Of a stretch of 38,264 nucleotides of DNA, positions 26,064 to 33,588 are shown piece after piece (the stretch's first letter is position 1; every line of letters begins with the position of its first letter). Source of the DNA: Halieaceae bacterium (GTDB lineage Bacteria; Pseudomonadota; Gammaproteobacteria; Pseudomonadales; Halieaceae); assembly GCA_003523185.1 (NCBI GenBank), contig DPGN01000018.1, positions 1 to 38,264 of the forward strand. The letters run 5' to 3'. The translations under genes and the position numbers were made by a program. The notes under the pieces were generated by a model. The model did not search any database and was not told the origin of the DNA. It was given only the letters and a program-made list of their open reading frames with translations.

Positions 26064-26230
26064 TGGAGATACATCAGTCTTGTTTTTTTAGGACTCTAAA
26101 CCAGATACCGATGACCCGACAGCCTCAGTCGAGGGGCCATAGTCTGATCAGCCTATCGCCCCAAAGCGTCTCGGATTGCAGTAAATTATGGCTTCGATAA
26201 TGTGATGTCACTGAGGTTATGAGACCGACC

Positions 26231-27301
26231 ATGGACACGAGACTGACCAAGCTGTTGGGTTGCCGCTATCCCATCATTCAAACCGCGATGGGCTGGGTGG
26301 CTGACGCGCGCCTTGTGGCCGCGACCGGAAATGCCGGCGGTTTTGGCTTCCTTGCTGGTGCTGTCATGACGCCCGAGGAAATTGAGCAGGGCATTCTCGA
26401 TATCAAAGCGGCCTCTGATGCGCCGTTTGGGGTTAATTTTCATATGTATGTGCCGCATGCCGAGCAAATCGTTGACCTCTGCATTGAACACAAGGTGCGC
26501 GCCGTCAGTTACTCGCGCTCGCCCTCAGCGGTAACCGTTGAGCGATTGAAGGCCGCGGGCATTGTCTGTATTCCCACGGTGGGTGCCAAACGCCACGCGG
26601 TTAAGGCCGTCGAAATGGGGGCTGATGCGGTTGTCATACAGGGCGGAGAGGGCGGCGGTCACACGGGATCGGTTGCAACGTCAATTCTTCTCCCACAAGT
26701 GCGCGATGCGATTGACGTCCCCATCGCGGCTGCCGGCGGTTTCCGGGACGGGCGCGGTCTTGTTGCCGCATTGGCGATGGGGGCTGATGGTATTGCCATG
26801 GGCACCCGATTCTTGCTGACGCAGGAGTCCCCGGTTCCCGAGGCGACAAAGTCTATTTATCTCGGCACGCCGCCAGAGAAGATTGTCGTCAGTACGCGGT
26901 TGGATGGCTTGCCCCAGCGCATGATTGCGAATGCCTATCTCGATCGACTGATTCAAGCCTCGCAATTGGGTTTGCTGGTGCGGGCGGTTAAAAACGGACT
27001 GGCCTTTAGTCGCATGACGGGAGGCTCACTCATAGCCACCTTAGGCGGGGCCTGGAAGATGTACCGTTCGGGTGATTTGTCATTCGGTCAGACCCTCATG
27101 GCCGCCAATTCCCCCATGATGATTCAAGAAGCCATGGTGAAAGGGAATCCGGAGGACGGTATTTTGCCCTCGGGACAAGTGGCGGGGCTGATTGACGACT
27201 TACCGACGGTTGCGGACTTGGTGGCAAGCATCGTGTCGGATGCAGAAACCGCCGCAAGTTCGATAAAGACCACCGTTTGCACAACCACAAATTCAGAATA
27301 G
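26231..27301 (+). CDS. Nitronate monooxygenase family flavoprotein, possibly IpdC-like
   Basis: FMN-binding TIM-barrel protein of 356 residues from the nitronate monooxygenase/2-nitropropane dioxygenase family. Visible marks are LGCRYPIIQTAMGWV at the N-terminus, the IQGGEGGGHTG loop with the catalytic-type His, and AAGGFRDGRG and MGADGIAMGTRF for phosphate binding. The mycobacterial steroid gene ipdC belongs to this family and acts in late ring C/D degradation; its presence here just before an EchA20-like gene makes that role attractive. I placed the start at the ATG 26231 (MDTRLT); an ATG at 26219 adds four residues and is equally possible. The gene is followed after 10 bases by the crotonase. 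Confidence 0.87.
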   Translation: MDTRLTKLLGCRYPIIQTAMGWVADARLVAATGNAGGFGFLAGAVMTPEEIEQGILDIKAASDAPFGVNFHMYVPHAEQIVDLCIEHKVRAVSYSRSPSAVTVERLKAAGIVCIPTVGAKRHAVKAVEMGADAVVIQGGEGGGHTGSVATSILLPQVRDAIDVPIAAAGGFRDGRGLVAALAMGADGIAMGTRFLLTQESPVPEATKSIYLGTPPEKIVVSTRLDGLPQRMIANAYLDRLIQASQLGLLVRAVKNGLAFSRMTGGSLIATLGGAWKMYRSGDLSFGQTLMAANSPMMIQEAMVKGNPEDGILPSGQVAGLIDDLPTVADLVASIVSDAETAASSIKTTVCTTTNSE

Positions 27302-27311
27302 GGATTGGTTT

Positions 27312-28061
27312 ATGGCTTTCAACTCGACAGTTGACGCAGGTATTGCGGAGGTCGTCTTTAATAAACCGCCGGTAAATGCGTTTAATAGTGCCGAATGGGC
27401 CGGTATCGCCGCGGAAATTAAGGCTTTGGGTGCGCGGAGTGACGTTCACGTCATTATCGTTCGCGCGGAGGGCAAGGGCTTCTGTGCTGGCGTCGATATC
27501 AAAGAGCTAGGTGCTGACCCGAATATGATCGTTCCAGTCAACAAAGGTAATTACGACACCTTTGAGGCCATTCACCGTAATCCAAAGCCAGTGATTGTTG
27601 CACTGCATGGCTTTGTTCTGGGCGGTGGTATAGGCATTGCGGGCGCTGCAGACATTATTGTGGCGTCGGAGTGCGCCTCGTTCGGCGTACCCGAAGTCGA
27701 TCGCGGTGCCATGGGAGGCGGTGCACACTTACAGCGCATGTTCCCTGTTCAAAAGGTCCGCTACATGTACTTTACCGGCGAATTTATTGATGCCAATGAG
27801 GCTCATCGATTGGGCGCGGTGGAGCGTGTGGTGCCGAAAGGTCAGCTCGTGGAGACAGCGCGATCCATAGCGGCAAAAATAGCCGAGAAGAGTCCCATCA
27901 TGATTTCCCTAGCCAAAGAGGCGCTTAACGGCATTGAAGATGGCAATCTCGAGGACAAATATCGCAGCGAACAGGGCTTCACCCTCGAGGCCTATCGTCA
28001 CCAGGACTCACAGGAAGCGCGTGATGCATTCAATGAAAAACGAGACGCAGATTTCGATTAA
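27312..28061 (+). CDS. echA20: Crotonase, EchA20-like (steroid ring D hydrolase type)
   Basis: Enoyl-CoA hydratase/isomerase superfamily protein of 249 residues; M. tuberculosis EchA20 has 247. Shared segments recalled from EchA20 are RAEGKGFCAGVDIKE, VNKGN, HGFVLGGGIG, IIVASECASFGVPEVDRGA, and near the C-terminus AKEALNGIED and YRSEQGFTLE. In the known pathway EchA20 hydrolytically opens a steroid-derived ring of HIEC-CoA. The oxyanion-hole glycines of crotonases (GVDIKE and GGGIG) are present, while the usual hydratase Glu pair is not obvious, in line with a hydrolase. It sits between the NMO-like flavoprotein and ketosteroid isomerase. Assignment rests on remembered similarity, so alignment should confirm it. 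Confidence 0.85.
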   Translation: MAFNSTVDAGIAEVVFNKPPVNAFNSAEWAGIAAEIKALGARSDVHVIIVRAEGKGFCAGVDIKELGADPNMIVPVNKGNYDTFEAIHRNPKPVIVALHGFVLGGGIGIAGAADIIVASECASFGVPEVDRGAMGGGAHLQRMFPVQKVRYMYFTGEFIDANEAHRLGAVERVVPKGQLVETARSIAAKIAEKSPIMISLAKEALNGIEDGNLEDKYRSEQGFTLEAYRHQDSQEARDAFNEKRDADFD

Positions 28062-28124
28062 TATTTAAATTAAAACAATAGTTTAAAAGCTAAATAAGAA
28101 GTAATTTATAAGGATATGGTTGCC
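28062..28124 (+). promoter_or_regulatory. AT-rich leader before ksi
   Basis: About 50 of these bases form an almost pure A/T tract (TATTTAAATTAAAAC...) in an otherwise GC-richer region, ending in the AAGGA ribosome site at 28110-28114, ten bases before the ATG at 28125. It may be an UP-element-like promoter or an unstructured, highly translated leader for the isomerase. Confidence 0.4.
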
Positions 28125-28496
28125 ATGATTGACTACGAAACAGCTAAGAATGCGTGCGAAACCTATGTACGGTCACTCGAAAACAGTGACCTGGAGACGT
28201 TGCTCGACCTGTTTGCTGATGACGCCTCTATCGAGGACCCCGTGGGCACCGATTTGCGCGAAGGAAAGGACGTATTGCGCGCTTTCTACAGCGAGGCCTG
28301 TCAGGGCGTTGCCAAAGCCGAATTAACGGGTAATCCGCGTCTAGCGGGTAACGAGGTAGCGTTTCCCTTCAATGTGACCGCGGGCGCACCGGGCCAGGAG
28401 ATCCTGATCAACATTATCGACGTCTTCAAGTTCAATGAGGAAGGCAAAGTTGTGACCATGCGGGCTTTTTGGGGTCCGGACAATATGGCGAGTTAG
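28125..28496 (+). CDS. ksi: Delta5-3-ketosteroid isomerase (KSI)
   Basis: Small cone-fold isomerase of 123 residues. Starting at the ATG 28125, the three catalytic residues of Comamonas testosteroni KSI fall at exactly the same numbers: Tyr14, Asp38 (IEDPVG) and Asp99 (INIIDVF). Tyr14 and Asp99 form the oxyanion hole and Asp38 shuttles the proton, moving a C=C bond from delta5 to delta4 of a 3-ketosteroid. The surrounding segments FADDASIEDP, AFY and the C-terminal TMRAFWGP also match. An ATG at 28116 would lie only one base from the AAGGA site, while 28125 has a spacing of ten, so I prefer the latter. Cytosolic. Last gene of the NMO-crotonase-KSI series. Confidence 0.93.
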   Translation: MIDYETAKNACETYVRSLENSDLETLLDLFADDASIEDPVGTDLREGKDVLRAFYSEACQGVAKAELTGNPRLAGNEVAFPFNVTAGAPGQEILINIIDVFKFNEEGKVVTMRAFWGPDNMAS

Positions 28497-28499
28497 TTG

Positions 28500-28532
28500 C
28501 CACCCAAGGCCTAGGTGTCGCTGGTTGGGTGG
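28500..28532 (+). terminator. Possible terminator hairpin after ksi
   Basis: CCACCCAA at 28500-28507 pairs with TTGGGTGG at 28525-28532 around a 17-base loop, just after the ksi stop. There is no T-run, so termination is doubtful. The rest of the 235-base gap to 28732 shows nothing I can name. Confidence 0.35.
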
Positions 28533-28731
28533 AAAATCAGAAAGGAATTGTGGCTAATCGCTAACCGCTCTGTATGGTTGGGCCTTGTTTTTGAGCCCGG
28601 GGGTTAAGAGTAAGTCACCATACTCTTGAGTAGCAGACTCACCAGCTTCGACTGACGCGAGACACCCATTCAAGGCGCGAGCTGGGTAGTTTGCTCACCC
28701 GAGGTTCGCACTCATACACGGCAGACAATGT

Positions 28732-29565
28732 TCATCGTTGTCGCAATTCTAAATAGTGGGTTAAGGGATCTATGTCGGCGTCGAAGGGCACAAGCGCTAT
28801 GGATTCCAAAAATAAGGAAAAGAGTTCGGCTTGCGACGTGATCTCTAGTTTCGTGTGAAAGCGTTTGTTGTAGACCTTTACCGTATCAACACTAATCTCT
28901 AGGAGTCTTGCGATAGATTTGTTGGAGTGCCCTTTGAGGATTAGCTGAATCACTTCACACTCGCGAGCGCTCAGGTGATCCTTGCCAAAATTTCTAAACG
29001 CTTTATCTAAGGGGGCAGAAAAGTTCACCTCTCCCGATGCCGCAGACTGCTGTCTGCTGCAAAGCGCTGAGAGGATGGGGCATACGGCGTGTAGTGCCTC
29101 GATTTGATCTGCTCGGAAAGGCTGTTCGTCGGATTTACCGATGGAGACCATCATCGAATGGTCCTCGCTCAAATTGAAAAGAAACCCCCCGTCAATCGAG
29201 TGACCCATAGCTTCAAAATAGCGATGATAAAAATCCGTATGCCTAAAGTTGTCGGGAGCAACATCATCGAGTAGGTAAAAGCCCTCAGGAGCTTTGGTTT
29301 TAAAGAGGGTGTAGTAGGGGTCTACAAGGAAGCCGCCATCCAGCCAGAGTGACGACGATTTTAAGGCCTCTTCGTCGGTGTGCTCGCTATAAAGGCTAAT
29401 GGGGCGGTGGTCATGTCCTAGCCAAACAACCAGAACACTGTTGCATCCGGATAATGTTCTACACGCAGTAGCGAGGTGACCGTAAAACCTGTCTGAGGCA
29501 AGGGACAAGACCAGGTCGGCAAGTTGCTGTTGCCAAGCGTTTGTGGACAGGAGCGCTGTTTTCAT
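28732..29565 (-). CDS. LuxR-family transcriptional regulator
   Basis: Regulator of 277 residues with a C-terminal LuxR/GerE helix-turn-helix (about residues 198-255): LSARECEVIQLILKGHSNKSI, then the recognition helix region SVDTVKVYNKRFHTKL. The N-terminal two thirds resemble no acyl-homoserine-lactone domain that I can recognise; it may be a PAS/GAF-like sensor. A longer reading frame to a TTG at 29622 exists, but the ATG at 29565 has AAGG eight bases upstream and is preferred. The gene is divergent from the PLP-enzyme series, and two perfect palindromes lie between them, so it probably controls the 29713-37980 genes. Inducer unknown. Confidence 0.9.
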   Translation of the reverse strand: MKTALLSTNAWQQQLADLVLSLASDRFYGHLATACRTLSGCNSVLVVWLGHDHRPISLYSEHTDEEALKSSSLWLDGGFLVDPYYTLFKTKAPEGFYLLDDVAPDNFRHTDFYHRYFEAMGHSIDGGFLFNLSEDHSMMVSIGKSDEQPFRADQIEALHAVCPILSALCSRQQSAASGEVNFSAPLDKAFRNFGKDHLSARECEVIQLILKGHSNKSIARLLEISVDTVKVYNKRFHTKLEITSQAELFSLFLESIALVPFDADIDPLTHYLELRQR

Positions 29566-29637
29566 ACGACCAACCTTGGTGCATGTCACCTCAATGTACC
29601 CATTGCTGGTAATGGTCGTCAAATGGCGGTTGGGGGC

Positions 29638-29647
29638 CTACTAGTAG
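29638..29647. promoter_or_regulatory. Candidate operator palindrome 1
   Basis: CTACTAGTAG is a perfect ten-base palindrome in the divergent gap between the LuxR-type regulator and the PLP-enzyme gene. It is a candidate binding site for that regulator; no experimental consensus is known to me. Confidence 0.3.
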
Positions 29648-29660
29648 CGGCGTCTTTTAC

Positions 29661-29670
29661 CGTTTAAACG
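29661..29670. promoter_or_regulatory. Candidate operator palindrome 2
   Basis: CGTTTAAACG is a second perfect ten-base palindrome, 13 bases after the first. A TAGAAT at 29684-29689 could be the -10 of the plus-strand promoter, which would put this palindrome over the -35 region. Confidence 0.35.
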
Positions 29671-29701
29671 CAATTAAGATTTATAGAATTACTCGTCTTA
29701 C

Positions 29702-29706
29702 GGAGG
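29702..29706 (+). promoter_or_regulatory. Shine-Dalgarno site deciding a GTG start
   Basis: GGAGG six bases before the GTG at 29713. It fixes the start of the PLP-enzyme gene. Confidence 0.8.
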
Positions 29707-29712
29707 TCTCGC

Positions 29713-31041
29713 GTGACAGATAGCATCTACAAGTTACCCAAGGGTCGTTCATCTTATAAAGACGTCATGTCTGAAGTGAAGCGCCTAAGATCGGAAATGA
29801 CCAGCGGCCAAAAAGGGAAGTTGGCAAGTACATCGTTCCAGGGTCAGGCTGAGATGTCACAATTAACGCACGAGGCGTTTAACGAGTTTTTGGAGTGGAA
29901 CGGGCTATTCACATTTCAGGAGTCCTCCGCCGCAAAGATGGAAAACGATATTCTCGATATTTGTATCGGTCTGGTGAATGGGGGGGACGAAGGTCGAGCC
30001 AATTTAACAAGCGGCGGCACGGAGTCTAATTTCAACGCGTTCCATGCCATGCGAGATTGGGCACGAGCCAAAAAACCTCACATTACGACGCCCGAAGTTG
30101 TTGCACCTTACTCGACGCATTCGACCGTTCATAAGACCTGCCGATACCTCGACATCAAAGTGGTTACCGTACCCCAAAAGTCGGATCTCAGCTGTGACTT
30201 TGATGCTTTGGTTGAAGCCATTGGACCAAATACGATCGGTATTGTTGGCTCTGCTCCTTGCTGGCCATACGGGACTGTAGACCCAGTGGGAGCGATGGGT
30301 GAAATTGCGATCGAGCGTGATCTATGGCTTCACGTCGATGCCTGTGTGGGCGGATACATTTTACCGTTTTTTGAAAAACTGGGAGAGCGTGTTCCCGAGT
30401 TTGATTTCAGGGTGCCAGGCGTTCGGTCTATTTCCGCCGACCTCCACAAATACGGGTACGCCCCCAAGCCTTGCTCGACCATTTTGTGGCGCTCACAGGA
30501 AGAACAGCGTTATCACTACATGCCTATCACGGAATGGGCCTGCGGTCTTTACATGTCGCAAGGGTTTGTAGGCTCGAGATCACTCGGGCCAGTGGCTGGC
30601 GCCTGGGCGTTAATGCACTACTGGGGAGAAGAGGGCTATCTAGATAACGCTCGAACCATCCTACAGATTAAATCCGCCATCATTGAAAGGTGTGAGCAAA
30701 TTGATGGTTTAGTGACATGGCCGTCTGATGGCCCGCTCCTGATGCTTGCGGCTGAGACGTTCGATATTCGCTTATTAGTCAGTGGGATGGAGGACAGGGG
30801 CTGGCGCTTGCTGGGAGTCAGTAATCCAGAGGCCATCCACTTGACCCTTGACGTTATGGAAATGGATTTCCTGAATCAGTTTTTAAACGATCTCACAGAG
30901 ATCGTTGCGGATATTCACGCTGGAAAAATTGATAGAGAAGGTCTGCTCTCATACGGTGGCGTAGCCAATGCCGAGACGGCTCCTAAATGGCTTTTAAGCG
31001 CTGTCGAGATTATGGAAAAGGCGAGCTCCACGGAACATTGA
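29713..31041 (+). CDS. PLP-dependent decarboxylase/lyase, sphingosine-1-phosphate-lyase-like
   Basis: Group II decarboxylase-fold PLP enzyme of 442 residues. The cofactor segments are clear: NLTSGGTESN (phosphate contact), HVDACVGGY (Asp to the pyridine nitrogen) and SADLHKYGYAPK with Lys246 as the Schiff-base lysine. The run from the Asp motif to the Lys motif, with FDFRVPGVRSISAD, is much closer to sphingosine-1-phosphate lyase than to glutamate or aromatic amino acid decarboxylases. It may cleave a phosphorylated amino alcohol (retro-aldol) or decarboxylate an amino acid. The protein lacks the N-terminal membrane helix of eukaryotic S1P lyase. It heads the series opposite the LuxR regulator and is followed by a TonB receptor. 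Confidence 0.88.
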   Translation: MTDSIYKLPKGRSSYKDVMSEVKRLRSEMTSGQKGKLASTSFQGQAEMSQLTHEAFNEFLEWNGLFTFQESSAAKMENDILDICIGLVNGGDEGRANLTSGGTESNFNAFHAMRDWARAKKPHITTPEVVAPYSTHSTVHKTCRYLDIKVVTVPQKSDLSCDFDALVEAIGPNTIGIVGSAPCWPYGTVDPVGAMGEIAIERDLWLHVDACVGGYILPFFEKLGERVPEFDFRVPGVRSISADLHKYGYAPKPCSTILWRSQEEQRYHYMPITEWACGLYMSQGFVGSRSLGPVAGAWALMHYWGEEGYLDNARTILQIKSAIIERCEQIDGLVTWPSDGPLLMLAAETFDIRLLVSGMEDRGWRLLGVSNPEAIHLTLDVMEMDFLNQFLNDLTEIVADIHAGKIDREGLLSYGGVANAETAPKWLLSAVEIMEKASSTEH

Positions 31042-31131
31042 GCCTATATCGCGTAACCATTATGGGTGATTTGAAGCATGACGCCCGCCTCCTAAATTGA
31101 TTCTCGTGGGACTCAACTTAGGGGATGGGTA

Positions 31132-33534
31132 ATGAATCGGGCTGAAACAAAGAAATCGTTTAGCAAAGATAAGCTGTGCTCCGGTATTGCAATGGCAATG
31201 CTTGTGGTGTCGGGGGATGTGCTGGCAGAAACCGTACTCGAGGAGGTGGTAGTAACTGCCACAAGACGGGCTCAGTCAACACTCGAGGTGCCTTACAACA
31301 TCACCGCGGTCAGCGGACAGACAATCAGCGATAGTGGTCTATCTGATCTGAATGATATTGCTGCTGTGGTGCCCGGTTTGGTCACAGCAGACCTTGGCGC
31401 AGACTCGGGTGTAAACAACAGTTTGATCATGCGGGGCCTCAACGCGAATAACCCGGGCGCCACCAATATCCTGCCCAATGTTGTTGAGCCCTCTGTCTCA
31501 ACCTACCTCAACAACACGCCAGTTTATTTAAATCTAAAGCTGGCCGACCTGAATCGGGTCGAGGTTTTACGAGGCCCTCAGGGCACACTGTATGGTTCCG
31601 GCTCTGTGGGCGGTACCGTGCGTTTTATTTTCAACGAGCCCGATCCGACCGACTCTTCAGCCAAGATCAGTGTTGGCACGTCAACCTCATCGCACTCGGG
31701 TGAATCGAATTATGACTTTGATTTTGTCGGTAATTTAGCACTTAGCGACACGGCGGCAATCCGAGTCGCGGCAGGTGTAGAACATCTTGGCGGTGTGACC
31801 GATGCGATGAACCTTTCTCAAATAGACGGCTCTGGTAATGTCGTACCAGAGGGTGGAGATGCGATCGGCGGTGGTATTGCCACCTACACTCAGAAAGACA
31901 CAGATGACCGCGATGTAACCTACCTGAGAGCGGCGGCTGCCTTTAGCTTATCGTCGGATACCGATGTGTTGCTGAGTGTCATGCGCCAAGAGAGCGACGC
32001 GGACAGCGACACTTACAGGCGGATTACGGATGGCATTGAGAACGGAGCTGACTGGGAGAACGGTCGTCGCTTCCTGACACCTACGGAATTCGAAGCACAA
32101 ATAGTCAGTCTTGAAGTTGAGTCTGAACTGGGTTTCGCAACATTTTCATCTTCAACATCTACGACTAATACAGAAGTGATGGCTCGAAATGACATCTCCA
32201 GTTTGTACGAGAGCATCGATGAAGCAACGGGCGGTGTAGCTTATTTCGGATCACCTCGACTGGCCTTCATGACAGAGGCAGATGCGGAGTCTGAGGGCTT
32301 CACCCAAGAATTCCGATTGGTGTCAGCCGGAGATTCGTCGGTAGAGTGGGTGTTGGGTGCCTATTACAGTGATACGGAATCAGATCTTGAGGTCCATGAT
32401 GTCGACTACAGCTACGAAGCGTGGCTCGCATCAGTTCCTGACGTTTATTATGGCTTGGGCACGTTCCTCGATGTTTTGAACACCTTCTCGGATAGAACGC
32501 CGCCTTACACGGGTGCGTACTACCAGGATCGAAGCATTGATTTCACAGATAAGGCCATCTTCGGCGAACTAACTTACCGGCTCAGTGATGATATGCAGGT
32601 CACGGTCGGCCTCCGAAAGTTCTGGCAGGAATTTGATGCATCGCAGACAGTCGCACTCCCTTATTGTGGCTCCTTTTGCGCACCCGACGGCAACTTGAAT
32701 GGCGCCACGTCAGAAGCTAACAGCGCGGACTTCGATGATCAGTTGCTGAAGATTAACTTCTCCTACGATATTGATGACAACACCATGGTGTATGCGACGT
32801 GGTCTGAGGGATTCCGGCACGGTGGTGCCAACAGCTTCCCGACTAGTGGTTTCGCAGGAGTCGATACGAGCTTCTTAGTCTTCCAACCCGATGAAGCAAC
32901 AAACATTGAGTTTGGGGTTAAAGGCAGCATAGGTGACACAACACGATATTCGTTTGCTGCCTATCGAATCGATTGGGAAAACGCGCAGTTGGACGTTTAC
33001 GCAGGGGCTCTGGGTATCCCCGGTGTGGTCAACGGTGACGAGGCTCGCTCTCAAGGCCTGGAACTAGAGGTCAATACCATTGTGGGCGAAAACCTGACGG
33101 TCGATTTAGGTCTTGGTTATACCGATGCCGAGGTCACCACCGATGCAGGACTCCTCAATTTCACAGATTTTGTTACCGCGAGAAAAGGCGATCCACTTCC
33201 AGGTGTCCCAGATGTGCAAGCATCGCTGGCCCTTAACTACCTGCAACCGCTAAGCAGTGGTGATTTACGCTATAACCTCACGGCGTCTTATAGAAGCTCT
33301 GCTGAGACGAACTTCAATGAGGACTTTGGTAACTACGCAAATCTTGACGCCTTCGCGAAAATCAACGCGTCGGTTACCTGGCAAAAGGACGCAGTAGCTG
33401 TCACAGGTTACGTGAAGAACCTGACAGATGAGGCGGGACTCACCGGTGTTCAGAACGGGCGCGCTGCGTACAGCCACATTGGCTTCGTCGGTCGTCCGCG
33501 GACCGTAGGTATTAGGGTAAGCTACGATTTCTAA
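31132..33534 (+). CDS. TonB-dependent outer-membrane receptor
   Basis: Outer-membrane active transporter of 800 residues. A signal peptide ends near residue 33 (VLAETVLEE), directly followed by a TonB-box-like LEEVVVTATRR. The plug domain contains the typical NRVEVLRGPQGTLYGSGSVGGTVRF (given here only in part: RVEVLRGPQG, LYGSGSVGG), and the barrel ends with the usual terminal Phe (VSYDF). Such receptors import siderophores, vitamins, oligosaccharides or large hydrophobic compounds; the ligand cannot be read. No iron-related gene is near, so uptake of a catabolic substrate is more likely than siderophore transport. A 90-base gap separates it from the PLP enzyme, and a strong terminator follows it. 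Confidence 0.95.
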   Translation: MNRAETKKSFSKDKLCSGIAMAMLVVSGDVLAETVLEEVVVTATRRAQSTLEVPYNITAVSGQTISDSGLSDLNDIAAVVPGLVTADLGADSGVNNSLIMRGLNANNPGATNILPNVVEPSVSTYLNNTPVYLNLKLADLNRVEVLRGPQGTLYGSGSVGGTVRFIFNEPDPTDSSAKISVGTSTSSHSGESNYDFDFVGNLALSDTAAIRVAAGVEHLGGVTDAMNLSQIDGSGNVVPEGGDAIGGGIATYTQKDTDDRDVTYLRAAAAFSLSSDTDVLLSVMRQESDADSDTYRRITDGIENGADWENGRRFLTPTEFEAQIVSLEVESELGFATFSSSTSTTNTEVMARNDISSLYESIDEATGGVAYFGSPRLAFMTEADAESEGFTQEFRLVSAGDSSVEWVLGAYYSDTESDLEVHDVDYSYEAWLASVPDVYYGLGTFLDVLNTFSDRTPPYTGAYYQDRSIDFTDKAIFGELTYRLSDDMQVTVGLRKFWQEFDASQTVALPYCGSFCAPDGNLNGATSEANSADFDDQLLKINFSYDIDDNTMVYATWSEGFRHGGANSFPTSGFAGVDTSFLVFQPDEATNIEFGVKGSIGDTTRYSFAAYRIDWENAQLDVYAGALGIPGVVNGDEARSQGLELEVNTIVGENLTVDLGLGYTDAEVTTDAGLLNFTDFVTARKGDPLPGVPDVQASLALNYLQPLSSGDLRYNLTASYRSSAETNFNEDFGNYANLDAFAKINASVTWQKDAVAVTGYVKNLTDEAGLTGVQNGRAAYSHIGFVGRPRTVGIRVSYDF

Positions 33535-33548
33535 GAGACGAAAAACGC

Positions 33549-33578
33549 AAAAGGCTACCTCTTGGTAGCCTTTTTTTT
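33549..33578 (+). terminator. Intrinsic terminator after TonB receptor
   Basis: AAAAGGCTACC / GGTAGCCTTTT with a TCTT loop, followed by a run of eight T in total. A textbook intrinsic terminator 14 bases after the receptor stop. The next gene starts only 11 bases later, so that gene needs its own promoter or read-through. Confidence 0.95.
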
Positions 33579-33588
33579 GAGCTGAAGT

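Noticed and set aside
26064..26230. Riboswitch or CRP-like site (GTGATGTCAC) before the NMO-like gene
   Set aside because: Only one short palindromic stretch is present, without a full 22-base consensus or any conserved RNA fold that I could recognise.
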